Shown one piece after another: positions 39,301 to 50,800 of a stretch of DNA of 64,000 nucleotides. Within the stretch, counting starts at the first letter, position 1. The number at the start of each line of letters is the position of its first letter. A model generated the notes under the pieces. It made no database searches. It saw only the letters and a list, made by a program, of their open reading frames with translations, and was not told the origin of the DNA. The position numbers were made by a program, and so were the translations under genes. Source of the stretch: Homalodisca vitripennis (lineage: Eukaryota; Arthropoda; Insecta; Hemiptera; Cicadellidae); contig NC_060211.1 of the NCBI RefSeq assembly GCF_021130785.1, forward strand, positions 128,996,001 through 129,060,000, in the 5' to 3' direction.

Positions 39301-41330
39301 TACCATAAATTGTTCAGTTTTTTAAAATGCTGACGTCGCGCGACCTGCCTAAAAAAAGTATTATTTAAATTATTTATTAATAATTTCGCATGTAACTGGG
39401 TTTTAAAACATTTTTAAACGCTTTTGTTTAGATTTTAAATGAAATCAATGCCCATTATTTCAGCTTTAAAATTTAGAACACTTTTTAATTATTAGTCTTG
39501 GAATAATGAAATATGTAGAACAGAGTACAACTTTTTAGGAAGTCTTCTTATTTATTGTACTTTTTGGCGAATAATCACCATATAACTACAGCATATATTA
39601 AATTTTTTTAGAGTTAGTTTAATCCAGAATATTTGCATAGGGAGAAAACTTTGGCAATAATAAACAAACTGATAATTATTCAAACAGGCAGAAAACTAAA
39701 ACATAATAGGATATTTCTTTTTGATAGAACAATTTTGTTTTATACTCAGCTGATACCCGTTGCCTTAGCACGCAAATTTTCTAAATCAAAGGCCTCATCA
39801 TTCTACTTGATACAAACACGTATCATTTTGGAGTAATTTTCTATGATCATTTTTGTAGGCATACAACAGATAGAAATATTACTTAAGTGTTCGAAGTTTT
39901 AAAGAAGTATAAGATTTTAACCTGACACTTTTTATCACGTTATTGCACGTGCTGTTAGAGCTTTTCTGGTTCAAATTAATAACTTGCCAAAGTCAAACAG
40001 TTTCTGAGTTTGCCTTGTTGCCCGCCGATTAAGAAAATAACAAACAACAGGTCTCAAAATCCTAATTTTGGCAAAAGTGTCAGCCTTTTCCGATTTCTTG
40101 ATAAAATCTACTTTCAGTTTTAAAATATGTCCAAGTGTCATAGTTAAAGTTTCCCATTGTTGTCCCGATGAAGAAAATAATCCATAATTACGTAGGACCG
40201 AGAAGCCTATTACGTACGGCCTAAGAGGGAAACTCCTACCCTACTTCCGGTATAAAAGGGAATTATATGTCTTAAACTAGTTCACTGGCGCAACCTGTAA
40301 GTATAACTATTCAACATTTTTATGTTATATACATTACACTTCAGAAGCACTGTAAACTTAATAATTTATACAATTTCAAATTATCAACAACCTTTGGTTT
40401 AGCGAAATTTGTCAAACTTTAGCTGAAAGTGGCAGGCCAGCTGTTTAATGTTAGTTAAAGTTTGCCTAATGAAATAATAAATATTACAATACATTTATAA
40501 GTTTAAAAAATATTACAGGTAGTTTTTCTAATCTTTCACTTCATAAAAACCTTTAATCGGAATTTCAATTAACTAAAAGTATTTACAAAACAAAATTAGC
40601 TTGAATGGACCAACACGTTTCTCAGAGAAACATAATTTTGCGATTTCATTTATAATATATAAGATTATTACCTTTGTAATTGATTTTCCCTGCAATTTAA
40701 CAGCCTATTTATACTAATCACTCCTATTTATCTACAATCATATGGAGTATTTATGATTTTTAGAAAGTAAATTTTTTGACTTTTTAGTGTTATTACAACA
40801 TTTTTGAAATCATAGAGCGAATGGAGGATATGTTGCAGAATAAAATATAAATTTTGTTTTTTTGCACTCGTAATATTATTTGATAAGAAAATTACCATTT
40901 AAATATCTATAAGTGGATGTAAATGTAATCGAAGAACAAAACATGGAATGTTCCGGAAGATTTAAGCATCTCAGTGTTAGATACAAGGTGTAATTTGATT
41001 AATAGCAGTGAGATACAACTTAAGTTGCTCGCTACGCAATTTTGTTTGCATCCTGAAGACAGTGGAGTCGCGCCCAGCGTGTTCCACAAACCTTGGGTAT
41101 TGCAATGCACCAGCCACAACAAACCCCGCCATGCGATGGTTTGTCAACCTCAATAAATAACGTAAAATTATCCACAACTCTTTTTCCCTAATGTCCGCGT
41201 GCTCGAGCTAGACATCACTTGACTCTGTTGAATGTTTCTATCCGGCCGACTTTGTTCTCAAAGGTTGTGTTTAGTGTCGCTGGGTCGTGTCAGAATTCCA
41301 TCAATACATCTTCTATCTGGATAACCCCGA
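36398..41330. other. AT-rich sequence with microsatellites, no supported gene
   Basis: TA-repeat tracts lie at about 37066-37100, 37177-37200 and 37449-37500. A degenerate relative of the 25.5 kb tandem repeat lies at about 40095-40250. Several 60-90-codon frames occur by chance in AT-rich sequence and show no family signature. Confidence 0.45.
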
Positions 41331-41427
41331 CCCCCCCCCCCCCCCCACCCCCCCCCCCCCCCACCCCCCCCCCCCCCCACCCCCCCCCCCCCCCACCCCC
41401 CCCCCCCCCCACCCCCCCCCCCCCCCA
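41331..41427 (+). repeat. C15A minisatellite with exact 16-bp period
   Basis: Single A residues at 41347, 41363, 41379, 41395, 41411 and 41427 are separated by exactly 15 C each. The tract starts with 16 C after the A at 41330. The complementary strand is T-interrupted poly-G. Open frames through it encode only proline/threonine/histidine runs and are not genes. Confidence 0.95.
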
Positions 41428-42136
41428 CCCAACCAGGGTCTGTGCTTATACAGTGACAGTGAAAATTAAGCTCTGGGCTTCATAGACTTTTCAATTTTTT
41501 TGCTCAATTAGTTTTTATACACAACTGGAAACATGATTTTAGCTTATCCTACAATGTAATTTTAATAGTAAGGTAAGTAGTAAAAAAAAAAAACAATTTT
41601 TGCAATATGTTGCGAAAAGTAGCGTTTCATATTGAATTAACGTACTTGTCTGTTAAGTTACAAATAATTTATTGATTTTAAAATAACTTTGCAAATACCA
41701 AGAGTCGTGAAATTTGGAACATGACCGGTTGGATAGCAGTGCGATAATATACAACAAACAGCTTTACATAATAAACACTTGTACATTCTTATACATGTGT
41801 GCGTATTATAGGATAGTGTCCTTAAAACATACGGGATACCTGCTATAAATACAAGTCAATTGTCTGTCACTGAATGACACAGTTTTTTATTTATTTGCAC
41901 GGTTCTGTAGACAAACCTGCAAAAGAAGCTCCTGTTTGAAGTCGTCGAGTCCGGTTTGGTTGATCAGACAAACGTTTTGAATACTAAAATTCCAATTGTA
42001 CCACTAGCCAATAGACATTGGAGAAGCTACTATATTCAAAACGAAGTTGAGAGAAAGGAGCTCCAGGATGTTAACTCTAGACAAAGATGAAACATTTTAT
42101 TGGTCTTAAATGTACTTATTTTCAAAGCGTTCAGCT
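41428..42136. other. Non-coding sequence between minisatellite and DNA transposon
   Basis: AT-rich, with no reading frame, RNA gene or repeat that I can identify. Confidence 0.45.
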
Positions 42137-42510
42137 AATTCGCTACCTTGGTTTGACAAGGTTGTAACTGACATTTTTTGGAAAATGGGTTATTGTTGCT
42201 TTGATTCCCCTCTTTCTTATGTACATGAAGAAAACTGACTCTTACTCTTATATGTTAATAAATAACCAGACTGATAATTTGACAAGGTTCTAACTGAAGG
42301 AATTTGGTTTCCTCAGTGCAGTTTGACAAGGTTGAATCTCGCACTGATACTCTGTGGCAATCAGCTGAGCTGCTAACTATCACATGACTGCTAGGCTGCT
42401 ATGAGAGGTTATGTTGTTTCCTGACCACATGTTGTTGTTGTTACTACTTTGTTGTGTTAGTGTTTTGTTATATTAAACCTATTTTATGGTAGTAGTACTT
42501 TGAAATAATC

Positions 42511-44170
42511 ATGGAAATGCTGGAAGACAATTCGCTTCCTTGGTTTGACAAGGTTCTATCTGGTCCAACCAAAATTTTAGAGGAAACGGAGTTTGAAAAT
42601 TCAAAATGCTAGAATTTTGTTCTCTGTTTACAAAAATGTTGTTTTGTGCTCTTGAATGGGGAAAAAATTTCAGGTGTGTAAATTGTTTTTCCTCGGAACT
42701 CTAGCAATCTCCCAGAAACCTATCTATACCGCTCACAAAACCAAAAATGTCGTTACAAATACACCGACTTTGGACAAAAGAGGAAGGTCAGAAAAACAGC
42801 CGTAGGCTACCTATAGGCGACTCCTTCTTTAGTAAGGGATCATATTAAATCTTTCCACACAGTTGAGTCCCACTACTGCAGGGCTAAGACAAACACAGAA
42901 AATACTTAGGAGCTCATCTCTCGATTGCAAAAATGTACGATCTTTATATGCAAAAATGAGCATCATAAAATATTACTCCAGTCAGGAAATCGTTATATTA
43001 CAAAATCTTTACCACAGAGTTCAATCTGGGATTTCACTGTCCAAAGAGTGACAGGTGCGATACATGCGAAAAGTTTATTGTGGCAAGAAAAACTGAAACT
43101 CCTTACTGAAACGTTGCAGAAAGAATATGACTGGCAATATAGTTTGCAAAATTCAATGCGTGATGTGAGGAAGAAAGAAAAGGATAATGACACACCAGTT
43201 TTATTGTTTGATTCTTGAGAACGTCATTACAGTCCCCCACGCTGATATAAGTTCGTTTATTTTACTTAAGAAAGCATAACATCTACAACTTTACAGCCCA
43301 CTATACCGTTACGAAGCAAGTGTACTGCGCCATTTGGCCTGAAAACTATGTCAGATAGTGCAGGAAATGACATTGCTTCTGCTGTTAAAAGAATCCTCGA
43401 TGTAGTGGTGGACAAAAATGATATCAGTGATTTAACAACTTGGTCTGACTCTTGTGTGCCCTAAAATAGAAATAGCATTATGTCAAATGCAGTGTTGGAC
43501 TTTTTAAGGGATAACCTGAGTGTTAGCTCAGTTACAATACAGTATTCATTGCCTGGCCATTCATATTGTGTACAGGAAGTCGACAGTTCACACAGCTTGC
43601 ATAGAGAGAGAGAGATGAAAAAACACGAATCTTATCTCTCCCATTGGACTTGTCAGAATATTAAAACAAGTTAAGTCGCCACCAACCGTAACCGAATTAT
43701 TAAAGTGCAGCCTGCTGACTTCAAGAAATTTTACAGAAACTTCGAAGCTTTGAATTACAAAGAAGTTCCGTTTGCAAGTGTTTCAAGATTGAGTTTACAA
43801 GAACTCTCTATACTATTTTCATAAAGTCATCACATGATCCACTTGAGCCTGAAAACTGCAAATACATCAAGTTTAGCGAACCACCCAGAGAAAGTGTAAG
43901 AAACAGATCTTTATCAGCCAGCAAGCAACCACTCAAGCTCTTCTAGTTGAAGTTAATGTTTCTCGCAGTAAAACCGAAAAATCCAAAAACAGTGTATAGA
44001 TATTTCAGAAGCAAAGAAAAAAGACATAAAAGGCTGCTTTTCAGTTTATGCCATTGCAAGACCGTGAGTACTACACTGCCGTTTTTAAAAATCTAGTTAA
44101 ACGTGCATTGTTGTAGAATGCAAAAAGATGTTTAATAAGGAGTATCTAAGTGATACTAAAACTTGATCTC
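42511..44170 (+). pseudogene. Broken DUF7869-like transposon protein
   Basis: A protein-like signal runs from the ATG at 42511 (MEMLEDNSLPWF) through several frames with stops and shifts. Recognisable phrases, in order, are VESHYCRAKTNTEN near 42862, a C-x2-C segment near 43050 (DRCDTCEK), TMSDSAGNDIASA and TTWSDSCVP-NRNS near 43430-43480, and LPGHSYCVQEVDSSHS near 43545-43600. The last two resemble the W-S-D-x-C-x-x-Q-N-R-N and G-H-x-x-x-x-D-x-x-H-x-x-I-E-R blocks of DUF7869 proteins abundant in arthropod genomes. The acidic and histidine residues of those blocks would suit an RNase-H-fold nuclease; that is inference. At least three breaks make this copy non-functional. The start codon lies just outside the left inverted repeat, whose sequence is also readable in frame. 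Confidence 0.55.
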
Positions 44171-44696
44171 TAAAATTAGTATTATTAAGAGGAGAACATT
44201 TTTGTGTAGAACAATAATATGGCTAAGTATGCCTAATTATTTACAATTTTTTCTAATTTAACTTGTTTTATACACAATCATGAACCAAAACATTCAAGTT
44301 GTGATACCTCAACACTTTAAAAATACTACTGTTTATTGTTTTGTAAATATCTCTTAGTTAAGTTACAACCTTGTTTGGATGTTTGTAAGCTTAGAAAAAT
44401 AAACATGTTAGTTTGGAAAAAGTTGTATCTGCACTTACACCCTTGTCACTTTAATTTTTGCTCATTTCGTCTATGACAAGGTTTTAACTGCATTTAGGCA
44501 TATTTTATATAAAATCAACAGTAAAAACTTTTTTCATAAAAACAAAATGAAATGTTGCACTATAACTATATTAGACACTGAGTAAAATTTTGTTAAATTA
44601 TATTCATAATGAACAAAATTCTAGCATTTTGAATTTTCAAACTCGTTTCCTCTAAAATTTTGGTTGGACCAGATATAACCTTGTCAAACCAAGGTA

Positions 44697-44700
44697 GCGA
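44697..44700. repeat. Target-site duplication of the gypsy element, left copy
   Basis: The four bases gcga directly precede the 5' LTR, and the same four (57038-57041) directly follow the 3' LTR. Four- to six-base duplications are normal for Ty3/gypsy integrases. Confidence 0.85.
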
Positions 44701-45325
44701 TGTGACGACCCCAGCATATAGTTCTAAGACCAGACCGGTAACATCGTATGCGGTCTTAATCAGCCAATTTAAAATATTAAATCATCAGTAATATATTTTA
44801 TTTTTTATTCAGCATAACATTTAATTGTAGTAACGAGTAATGAATATATGCAGCCAGACTTATTAGGTTAAGCAGTGCAGGTGGAGAAGATATATATTTT
44901 AATTCAGCACATGAATTGTAAGTCCAAGTCTGTCAGCAGTAAGCCTGGTAATTTTCCATACCCAGAGCAGCTGCGCAGTTACTGGGTGGTAAACAGGCAG
45001 GAATTTGCTGAGGTAGCGTCTGGAACAAACGCTGCTCCCTGGAGTTCGTTGTTCTGAGTCGCAGTCGTGCCAGGGTTTTGAACGCGTCAAGCTCGCGTGA
45101 AATCGCTCTCTCGCTCTCTCTCTCCCGTTCTAAATTTGTAATTGTTCAACTGATTCTAAATTATGCAATAAAATTCAAATTGTTTTCGCAATAAACTAAA
45201 TTGTTTTATTTGGCCAACCGAGGAGAGAATTTTTATTACAGCAACCTGGGCTAGTTTCCATCACCGTGTCCGAATTAGAACCCGAGAACTTTTTAAATTA
45301 AATTACGTGTGGTCGTCACGCCACA
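44701..45325 (+). repeat. 5' LTR of the gypsy element
   Basis: It begins tgtgacgaccccagcatata and ends ggtcgtcacgccaca. The first and last ~9 bases (gtgacgacc / ggtcgtcac) are an inverted repeat. Against the 3' LTR it shows four length differences (two T runs, one A, and 8 bp in a CT microsatellite near 45097-45124) and no base substitution that I can find. An aataaa signal lies near 45168. Confidence 0.93.
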
Positions 45326-46855
45326 TATTTGGTGTCAGGTGTGGGGTATAGTTCTGCATTGGTAAAATTCTGTGGGGTTGTGTCAGTTGGTTCTGTCGGT
45401 CGGTTCGTCTTTCTAAAAATAATAAATTAGTGTTTCTTTGTTTCGTTGAAGAAATCGAAAAAGTTGGTGCAAGAAGCCGGGACAAGGATTGATGGGTAAG
45501 TAATTTTTATTCTGCCCGTAGAATAATGCTAGCCTAGAAACTGTTTATAAAACGTAATATTTGAAATTGTTGAAATCACGAGGTGACTAAGTCAAAGGTA
45601 ATTTAATGTTTTAAATTTTAAAACTAATTGAAAACTTTTTTTTGATTGATTTTTATAATTTTTATTGAATTTTAAAGTAATACTTGTAATAGAGACGCCA
45701 TATTGGCTGAGAACAATAGACGCTAATAGTCCGCCATACTTGTTGTAAGCTCCCACAATTCCATTCGACATTACTAACTAGTTATTATTCTTTGTTAGGC
45801 ATTCGGTTGTCGATTACTTGAATCTCGACAATCGTTATTTCGGTAGTTGTGAATAATTGAGTAGTTATTCGGTAGTACTTTGTTTTGATTGGACTAGTCC
45901 CTCAGTAGTTCAATTCTTATACCTGATATTGATCAAAAATAAACGTACACTCTAAGGTTTTAATGTACTGATTTAACTGGTAGTTAAAACCTGATTAAAC
46001 CTAAATTAACTGCTTCTAAAACTAACTTAAATTATACAAATTAGTTGATAACCTAACCTTTCTGACTTGGTTAGGCTAACTCAAAGGTACCGGTACAGGG
46101 CAGGAGGCTAACCACGTTGTGAGAGAAGGAAGATAAGGGGTAGTAGTCATTAAAGGGAAGTGAAATAAATTATAAATTTAAATATTTTTGAAGAATTAAC
46201 GTTGGACTTGGTTATATTTTGTTGAAACTTTGGGAACTTGTTCATCTGATGATAGTTAAATTGTAATTAAACTTTAAACTTTTGATTAACTTTAAAGTTT
46301 TGACTTTTGATTTTTTATTATGGTTTTAAATTCTTCCTCTCGTCCGTGGTGGAACCAGCAAACCCTGATTGAGTTAGTTTTGCTAAGTTTATTTACAGGC
46401 ACGAAGAAAGAAGATTAAATTTTGTGGAATAGGTTTCGACATTCGTGATGAATTGTATGATAAATTGAGTGATAGGTAAAAAGGTATTTTAAATATTTTT
46501 TTGGGTAATTTGAAGGAAAAGTAAATATTTGAAATATTGGAATTATTCTTTGCTCAGACATAGTAGGTTGTCTTGACTTAGAATAAATCGTGGTGTAACT
46601 TCGTATTTAATTAGTGTTCAGGACTTAGACAAAAAGTGGATTGATTAGAGCTGAATTGAAAGTTGATTGATTGATTGCAAGTCGATAAATTAAAATTATT
46701 TCTTGATTTTAATTACTTTTTCACAAACGGGAGAGAGCACATAATTATTTAATTGAAAATTTAATTGAGAAAAATCTTTTTAAAATTATTTTTTGGAAAA
46801 CTAAGTTTGGGACTTGTCCACTTTTTGAAAGTAAGTGTGCCTGAACTGATTGACA
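45326..46855 (+). promoter_or_regulatory. Gypsy leader: primer-binding site and long 5' untranslated region
   Basis: tttggtgtcaggtgtgggg follows the LTR within 2-3 bases. TGGTGTCAG-GTGGG is the reverse complement expected for the 3' end of a tRNA-Leu, so that tRNA is the likely primer (inferred). The remaining ~1.5 kb up to gag shows no coding signal; it may hold packaging and splice-donor signals. Confidence 0.65.
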
Positions 46856-47828
46856 ATGGCTGGTCGCGTTAGTATTGGAGGGCCAAGAAATGGACCTCCA
46901 GGAAGCCATTGATGCGGTAACTGAACGGTTGGAGACTCTTGGTCATGCTAGGTTGGATCGAAGTGACCACCTGAACACCATGTTGGAGGAAACTTTGCGA
47001 GGTCATACAGAACGACCTACGTTCGACATGGTAGGCTCGATCACTCCCTTTGATGGAGGAAAGCCGGAGGCTGTTCTCCACTTCTTTGAGAGTATCGACA
47101 ATGTCGGTGAATTAAGTCATTGGGGAAACGACGAAAAAATTAAGGGTTGCTAAATTGAGATTGGCTGGAACCGCCTTGAGTTTTATTCGATCGGAGGATC
47201 AAGGCCGGTTGAGTACTTATGCGGGATTTAAAGAAGTTTTGACACAACGGTTTAGTGACAAAGCTCCGAAAGATTGTTACTTCCAGCAGTTGTCTGTAAT
47301 ACAGCAACGGAGGGGTGAAACGATTGAAAGCTTTTTGCTGATCGAGTGCGGACATTAAATGAAAAGACAGTGCGAGTCACTGCAAATCCAGAAGTTAATG
47401 CTGCACTAAGGGAAGAAGCCGATCGTAGAGCTTTGGATGCTTTTACCCGAGGTCTTATTGGACACGTTGGTGATCAGACGAGACTAAAATTCCCTACTAA
47501 CATCCGAGAAGCCGTCACTACAGCGGTGGCAATTGATCACATTTTGAAGCAATCGAAAGATCCGTCTCGCGCTACAGATGAACGGAAGGTTTTTCAAACT
47601 GACCTTGTTTGTTATCGGTGCCATAATCCGGGGCACACGTCTCGTGAGTGTCGGGACAATAGGGGATTTAGTAGACCCAGTAATGACTCGAGGTGCTGGC
47701 GATGTAATAAGCCAGGGCACAGACAAAAGGATTGTCGCGTAAAACTTCCAACCAGCACTCCTAGTGCTAGTCAGTCGAGAAACGGGGCAGGGGCCAGTGG
47801 AGTCGCCGCCACCCGTCCCCGAGAGTAA
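46856..47828 (+). pseudogene. Gypsy gag, frameshifted
   Basis: The best-context ATG is at 46856 (acaatggc), but its frame stops after 18 codons. The gag-like frame starts about 46875-46890 and continues in two further frames, with shifts near 47150 and 47345. The middle section has a capsid-like segment (FIRSEDQGRLSTYAGFKEVL, 47170-47240). The C-terminal part carries two CCHC zinc knuckles, CYRCHNPGHTSREC (near 47610) and CWRCNKPGHRQKDC (near 47695), the RNA-binding nucleocapsid signature. Gag packages the element RNA in particles. The breaks fall at single-base indels, so they may be assembly errors. Confidence 0.85.
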
Positions 47829-47839
47829 ATGAGCCACAA

Positions 47840-48344
47840 CCGCAGGCCAAGGCGACGAAAAGAAATGTAACGACTGGAAAGAACACTTGTGAACCTAGAG
47901 TAGGAGCCTTAGTTAAGAGTCGTGAAACCGCCCGAGTAGATAAAGAAATACGAATAGTTCCGGTTGTGAAAGATTTAGCCGAGGAACTAGTTGCCATGGG
48001 GCGTGTGGATAATGCCGAGGGAAAGATATTAATTGATACCGGTGCTCAGGTGTCGCTCATCAAAACGTGGAGCCGCTGTAGCTCCGATGACAAAGCCTGA
48101 CTTGATTATCCGGGGAATTTCAGGACGAACTCTGAAGATTTACGGCAGACAAAAAGTGACTTTGATGTTAAAGCCGGGTGTGCCGGTGAAAGGGAACTTT
48201 GTTGTGAGTAACCTACCCCGTGGGTATTTAGCCGTGTTAGGTTGTGATATTCTGAAAGAGGGAAGTGCATCGATAGACATCACGGAAGGTGTTCTCCGTA
48301 TGTCTGGAAATGACATTTGGTTTAAATCGGTTGCACAGGGGTGA
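47840..48344 (+). pseudogene. Gypsy aspartic protease
   Basis: The frame through 47996-48100 contains ILIDTGAQVSLI, the D-T-G-A active-site loop of retroviral-type proteases, with the catalytic Asp at 48035. A frameshift near 48070 moves the rest to the frame ending at 48344 (LPRGYLAVLGCDIL), the second conserved protease block. It would cleave the Gag-Pol polyprotein as a homodimer. It is followed by a linker into the SGNH-like domain. Confidence 0.8.
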
Positions 48345-48373
48345 GAGTGTCCCCGATTCAGGTAGGCAAGTAG

Positions 48374-49057
48374 TTGCGCCGCGCCACAAAAAGGCACAGG
48401 CCCCTACTACGACACCTGAGGTTGTCCGAGTGGCTAAACGCCAGGGACAGTTGTATAGAGAATTACGTGTATAACGCAAAAGATGTCACAATACCCGCGC
48501 GGAGTGAGAAACTGGTTCAGTTGAAGTTAAGCAAATTTGGATCTACGACTAATGATAATCTGGAGGGTTCGGATGTAGTGGTCGAACCAGTGGGTCTTAC
48601 CATACAGGGCGTGTATTTGGCACGAGTATTAACTAAAATAGTGAACAATAAATGTTGGGCGAAGGCTGTGAATGTAAGTGGAGAAGAAGTATCCCTTACG
48701 GTAAATTCTAAATTTGGAATAGTGGAATCAGTTAGTAACGATACGATAGATAAGGTCAAACGTAAGATAGTCTTGATAGCGGATAGTCACGGTCGCGGAA
48801 TTCAGCAGTTATTGGAAGAGAGGTTGCCAGGGAACTTTGAGCTCAGTTCGTGGTTTGTACCTAATGGTAAGCTTAAAGATGCGATGGGTAATCTTAAAAG
48901 AGAGATTGCACAGCTGACTCAGGGTGATACGGTACTGGTGATGGCAGGAACTAATGACGTGGATAGAGGTGCTCCTTACTCGCGCACCCTACAACAAGCC
49001 TTTCAAGCAATACCTAATAAGTGGGATGCTCGCATTGTAGTTATGGGGAATTCCTGA
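48374..49057 (+). pseudogene. Pol linker and SGNH/GDSL hydrolase-like domain, first part
   Basis: This frame begins in the linker after the protease and enters an SGNH-type fold at about 48758. IVLIADSHGRG is block I, with the nucleophile Ser codon at 48785-48787 (ADS in place of the common GDS). VLVMAGTND (48947-48958) is block III, with its Asn. Secondary structure alternates as expected: a hydrophobic strand, the nucleophile elbow, a helix, then a strand ending in GTND. The frame breaks near 49055. SGNH enzymes hydrolyse ester bonds. Esterase domains of this superfamily are known in ORF1 proteins of CR1-type LINEs. I do not know of one between protease and RT in gypsy pol. Confidence 0.75.
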
Positions 49058-49290
49058 TAGGTTCGACAAGAATGTAATAGGAGATCTGAAGAGAGCGAAT
49101 GATCTACTTAGGTCCTTCGTAAAAAAGAACCAATTCGGAGGGACGGGGAAGGATGTCCTTCTGTGAGATGCGAGGAAGGTTTGCTAGGCGCTTGTATACC
49201 AAGCATGGGCTACACCTCAATGAAGAGGGAAAGCTGAAACTCGCAGAGTTGATGCGGAAGACCATCTTGGATGATGTAGATGTGACAACG
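49058..49290 (+). pseudogene. SGNH/GDSL hydrolase-like domain, second part
   Basis: After the break near 49055 the domain continues through IPDRFDKN and ANDLLRSFVKKN. A second shift near 49165 brings the frame starting about 49153. That frame has LYTKHGLHLNEEGKLKLAEL, which matches block V. The likely catalytic His is the second His of HGLHLN (49213-49215). The Asp usual three residues before it is His here. The frame then runs without a stop into the segment before reverse transcriptase, so the hydrolase is part of the same polyprotein and not a separate insertion. Confidence 0.75.
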
Positions 49291-50260
49291 AAGCGAGTAG
49301 GACTAGCTATCAAAGAATACGAATTGTTTGATAAATGTGTAGATGAAAAACTTAGCCATTTGAGACTACCCGAGCGACAAGAGGTTAAAAGAGTACTAGA
49401 GGAATACAGGGACGTGTTTGCGCATAGTGAGGCCCAGCCTCTGCAATGCACATCGGCCGTAAAACACGTTATCCATACGGGAAATGCTGCGCCGATTTAT
49501 AAGAAAGCTTATCGGGTTCCATTTCATCAGAAACCCATAGTGGATGAGTTGATTAAAGGACCAACTGGACAAGGGAATAATAACTCCTAGTCATAGCCCG
49601 TGGGCGTCGCCTGTAGTCATCGTCCCGAAGAAATCTGTGGATGGCAGTAAGAAATATCGTTTCTGCGTAGACTTTAGAGCAGTCAACGCTGTGACTGTAC
49701 CTGATGTATATCCTCTACCCAACATCGCTGAGACACTTGACTCGCTGGGAGGTTGTACCATGTATACTACACTTGACTTGAGAAGTGGTTATCATCAGAT
49801 TATGGTAGATGAGGAAAGTCGACCGAAAAACTGCCTTTAATGTGCCAGGAGGTCACTATGAGTATCTACGTATGCCCTTTGGACTGTCTACGGCGCCTGC
49901 AACATTTCAGCGCCTGATGGATTCAGTTCTTATGGGATTAAAAGGGGAAAAGTGTTTAGTGTATCTGGACGATATTATCTTGTTCTCGAAAGATTTGGCT
50001 TCGCATTTGTCGCATTTGAGTGAAGTGTTGAGTAAGCTACGTGATGTGAATTTGAGCGTGCAACTCAGTAAATGTAAATTTGCAGTAGGCGAGGTTAACT
50101 ACCTGGGTCATGTAATAACTGGCCATGGTGTAGAACCCGACCCAGGAAAGGTTAAGGCTGTAGAGGGATTCCCTGTACCTAAGACTGTAAAAGATGTACG
50201 GTCCTTTTTAGGTTTGGCCGGATATTACCGCCGGTTCATAGAAGGCTTTGCTGCCATTGG
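49291..50260 (+). pseudogene. Gypsy reverse transcriptase
   Basis: Conserved blocks in order are the pre-RT segment (YRDVFAHSEAQPL), KYRFCVDFRAVN near 49650, TTLDLRSGYHQI near 49770 (first catalytic Asp), MPFGLSTAPATFQRLMD near 49875, VYLDDIILFS near 49960 (the Y-x-D-D catalytic pair), and FLGLAGYYRRFI near 50205. Frameshifts near 49585 and 49830 divide it. All catalytic aspartates are present. It copies element RNA into DNA. Confidence 0.93.
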
Positions 50261-50800
50261 GAAACCTCTTTTTGACTTGACCAAGCAAGGGAAGGAGTTC
50301 GATTGGGATCAAGCGTGCCAAACTGCGTTTGAGACACTTAAGCAGAAGCTAGTCTCATCACCAGTGTTGGTCTTCCCCGATTTCAGTAAGCCGTTCACCT
50401 TGGCTACTGATGCCAGTATTGACGCTCTAGGGGCTGTATTGTCCCAAGAAGTAGATGGAGAAGAACATCCAGTCGCGTACGCTTCTCGCACTCTTTTTCC
50501 TGCTGAAAGGAATTATTCTACGACCGAAAGAGAACTGCTAGGTTTAGTATGGGCTACAAAGTATTTTAGATGTTATTTGTTAGGCCGTGAATTTAAGGCT
50601 GTGACAGATCACGCAGCACTAAAGGTGGATGTTATCTTTGAAAGATCCAAGTAGTAGACTAATGAGGTGGGCGCTGAGGCTTGCTGAGTTCACTTACACC
50701 GTGGAACACAAGCCGGGAAAGAGACATACCAACGCTGATGCTCTCAGTAGAGCTATGTGCGCAGCTACTCGCAGGGACGAGCTCCCTGTGGTTGACCTTG
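50261..50800 (+). pseudogene. Gypsy RNase H
   Basis: FTLATDASIDALGAVLSQ (near 50395), YSTTERELLGLVWATKYF (near 50517) and AVTDHAAL (near 50600) carry the D, E and D metal ligands of the RNase H fold. A frameshift near 50640 precedes HKPGKRHTNADALSR, the final conserved block. It degrades the RNA strand of the RNA:DNA hybrid. Confidence 0.9.

Larger units (their letters stand above)
42137..44700 (+). mobile_element. DNA transposon with DUF7869-like protein, right end split by the gypsy insertion
   Basis: A ~93-bp terminal inverted repeat starts aattcgcttccttggtttga at 42529-42622. It is matched in reverse at 44611-44700, with its last bases (att) displaced to 57042-57044 beyond the gypsy element. 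A further copy of the outermost ~28 bp (aattcgctaccttggtttga) lies at 42137, so the true left end is either 42137 or 42529. The motif ttgacaaggtt-taactg recurs near 42150, 42280, 42322, 42540, 44365, 44440, 44476 and 44680, in both orientations and only near the ends. Such terminal clusters are typical transposase-binding arrays. No target duplication was resolved. The superfamily is unknown. Confidence 0.7.

Noticed and set aside
41219..41485. Proline-rich open frames of 60-88 codons
   Set aside because: They exist only because the C15A minisatellite lacks stops; there is no independent coding signal.
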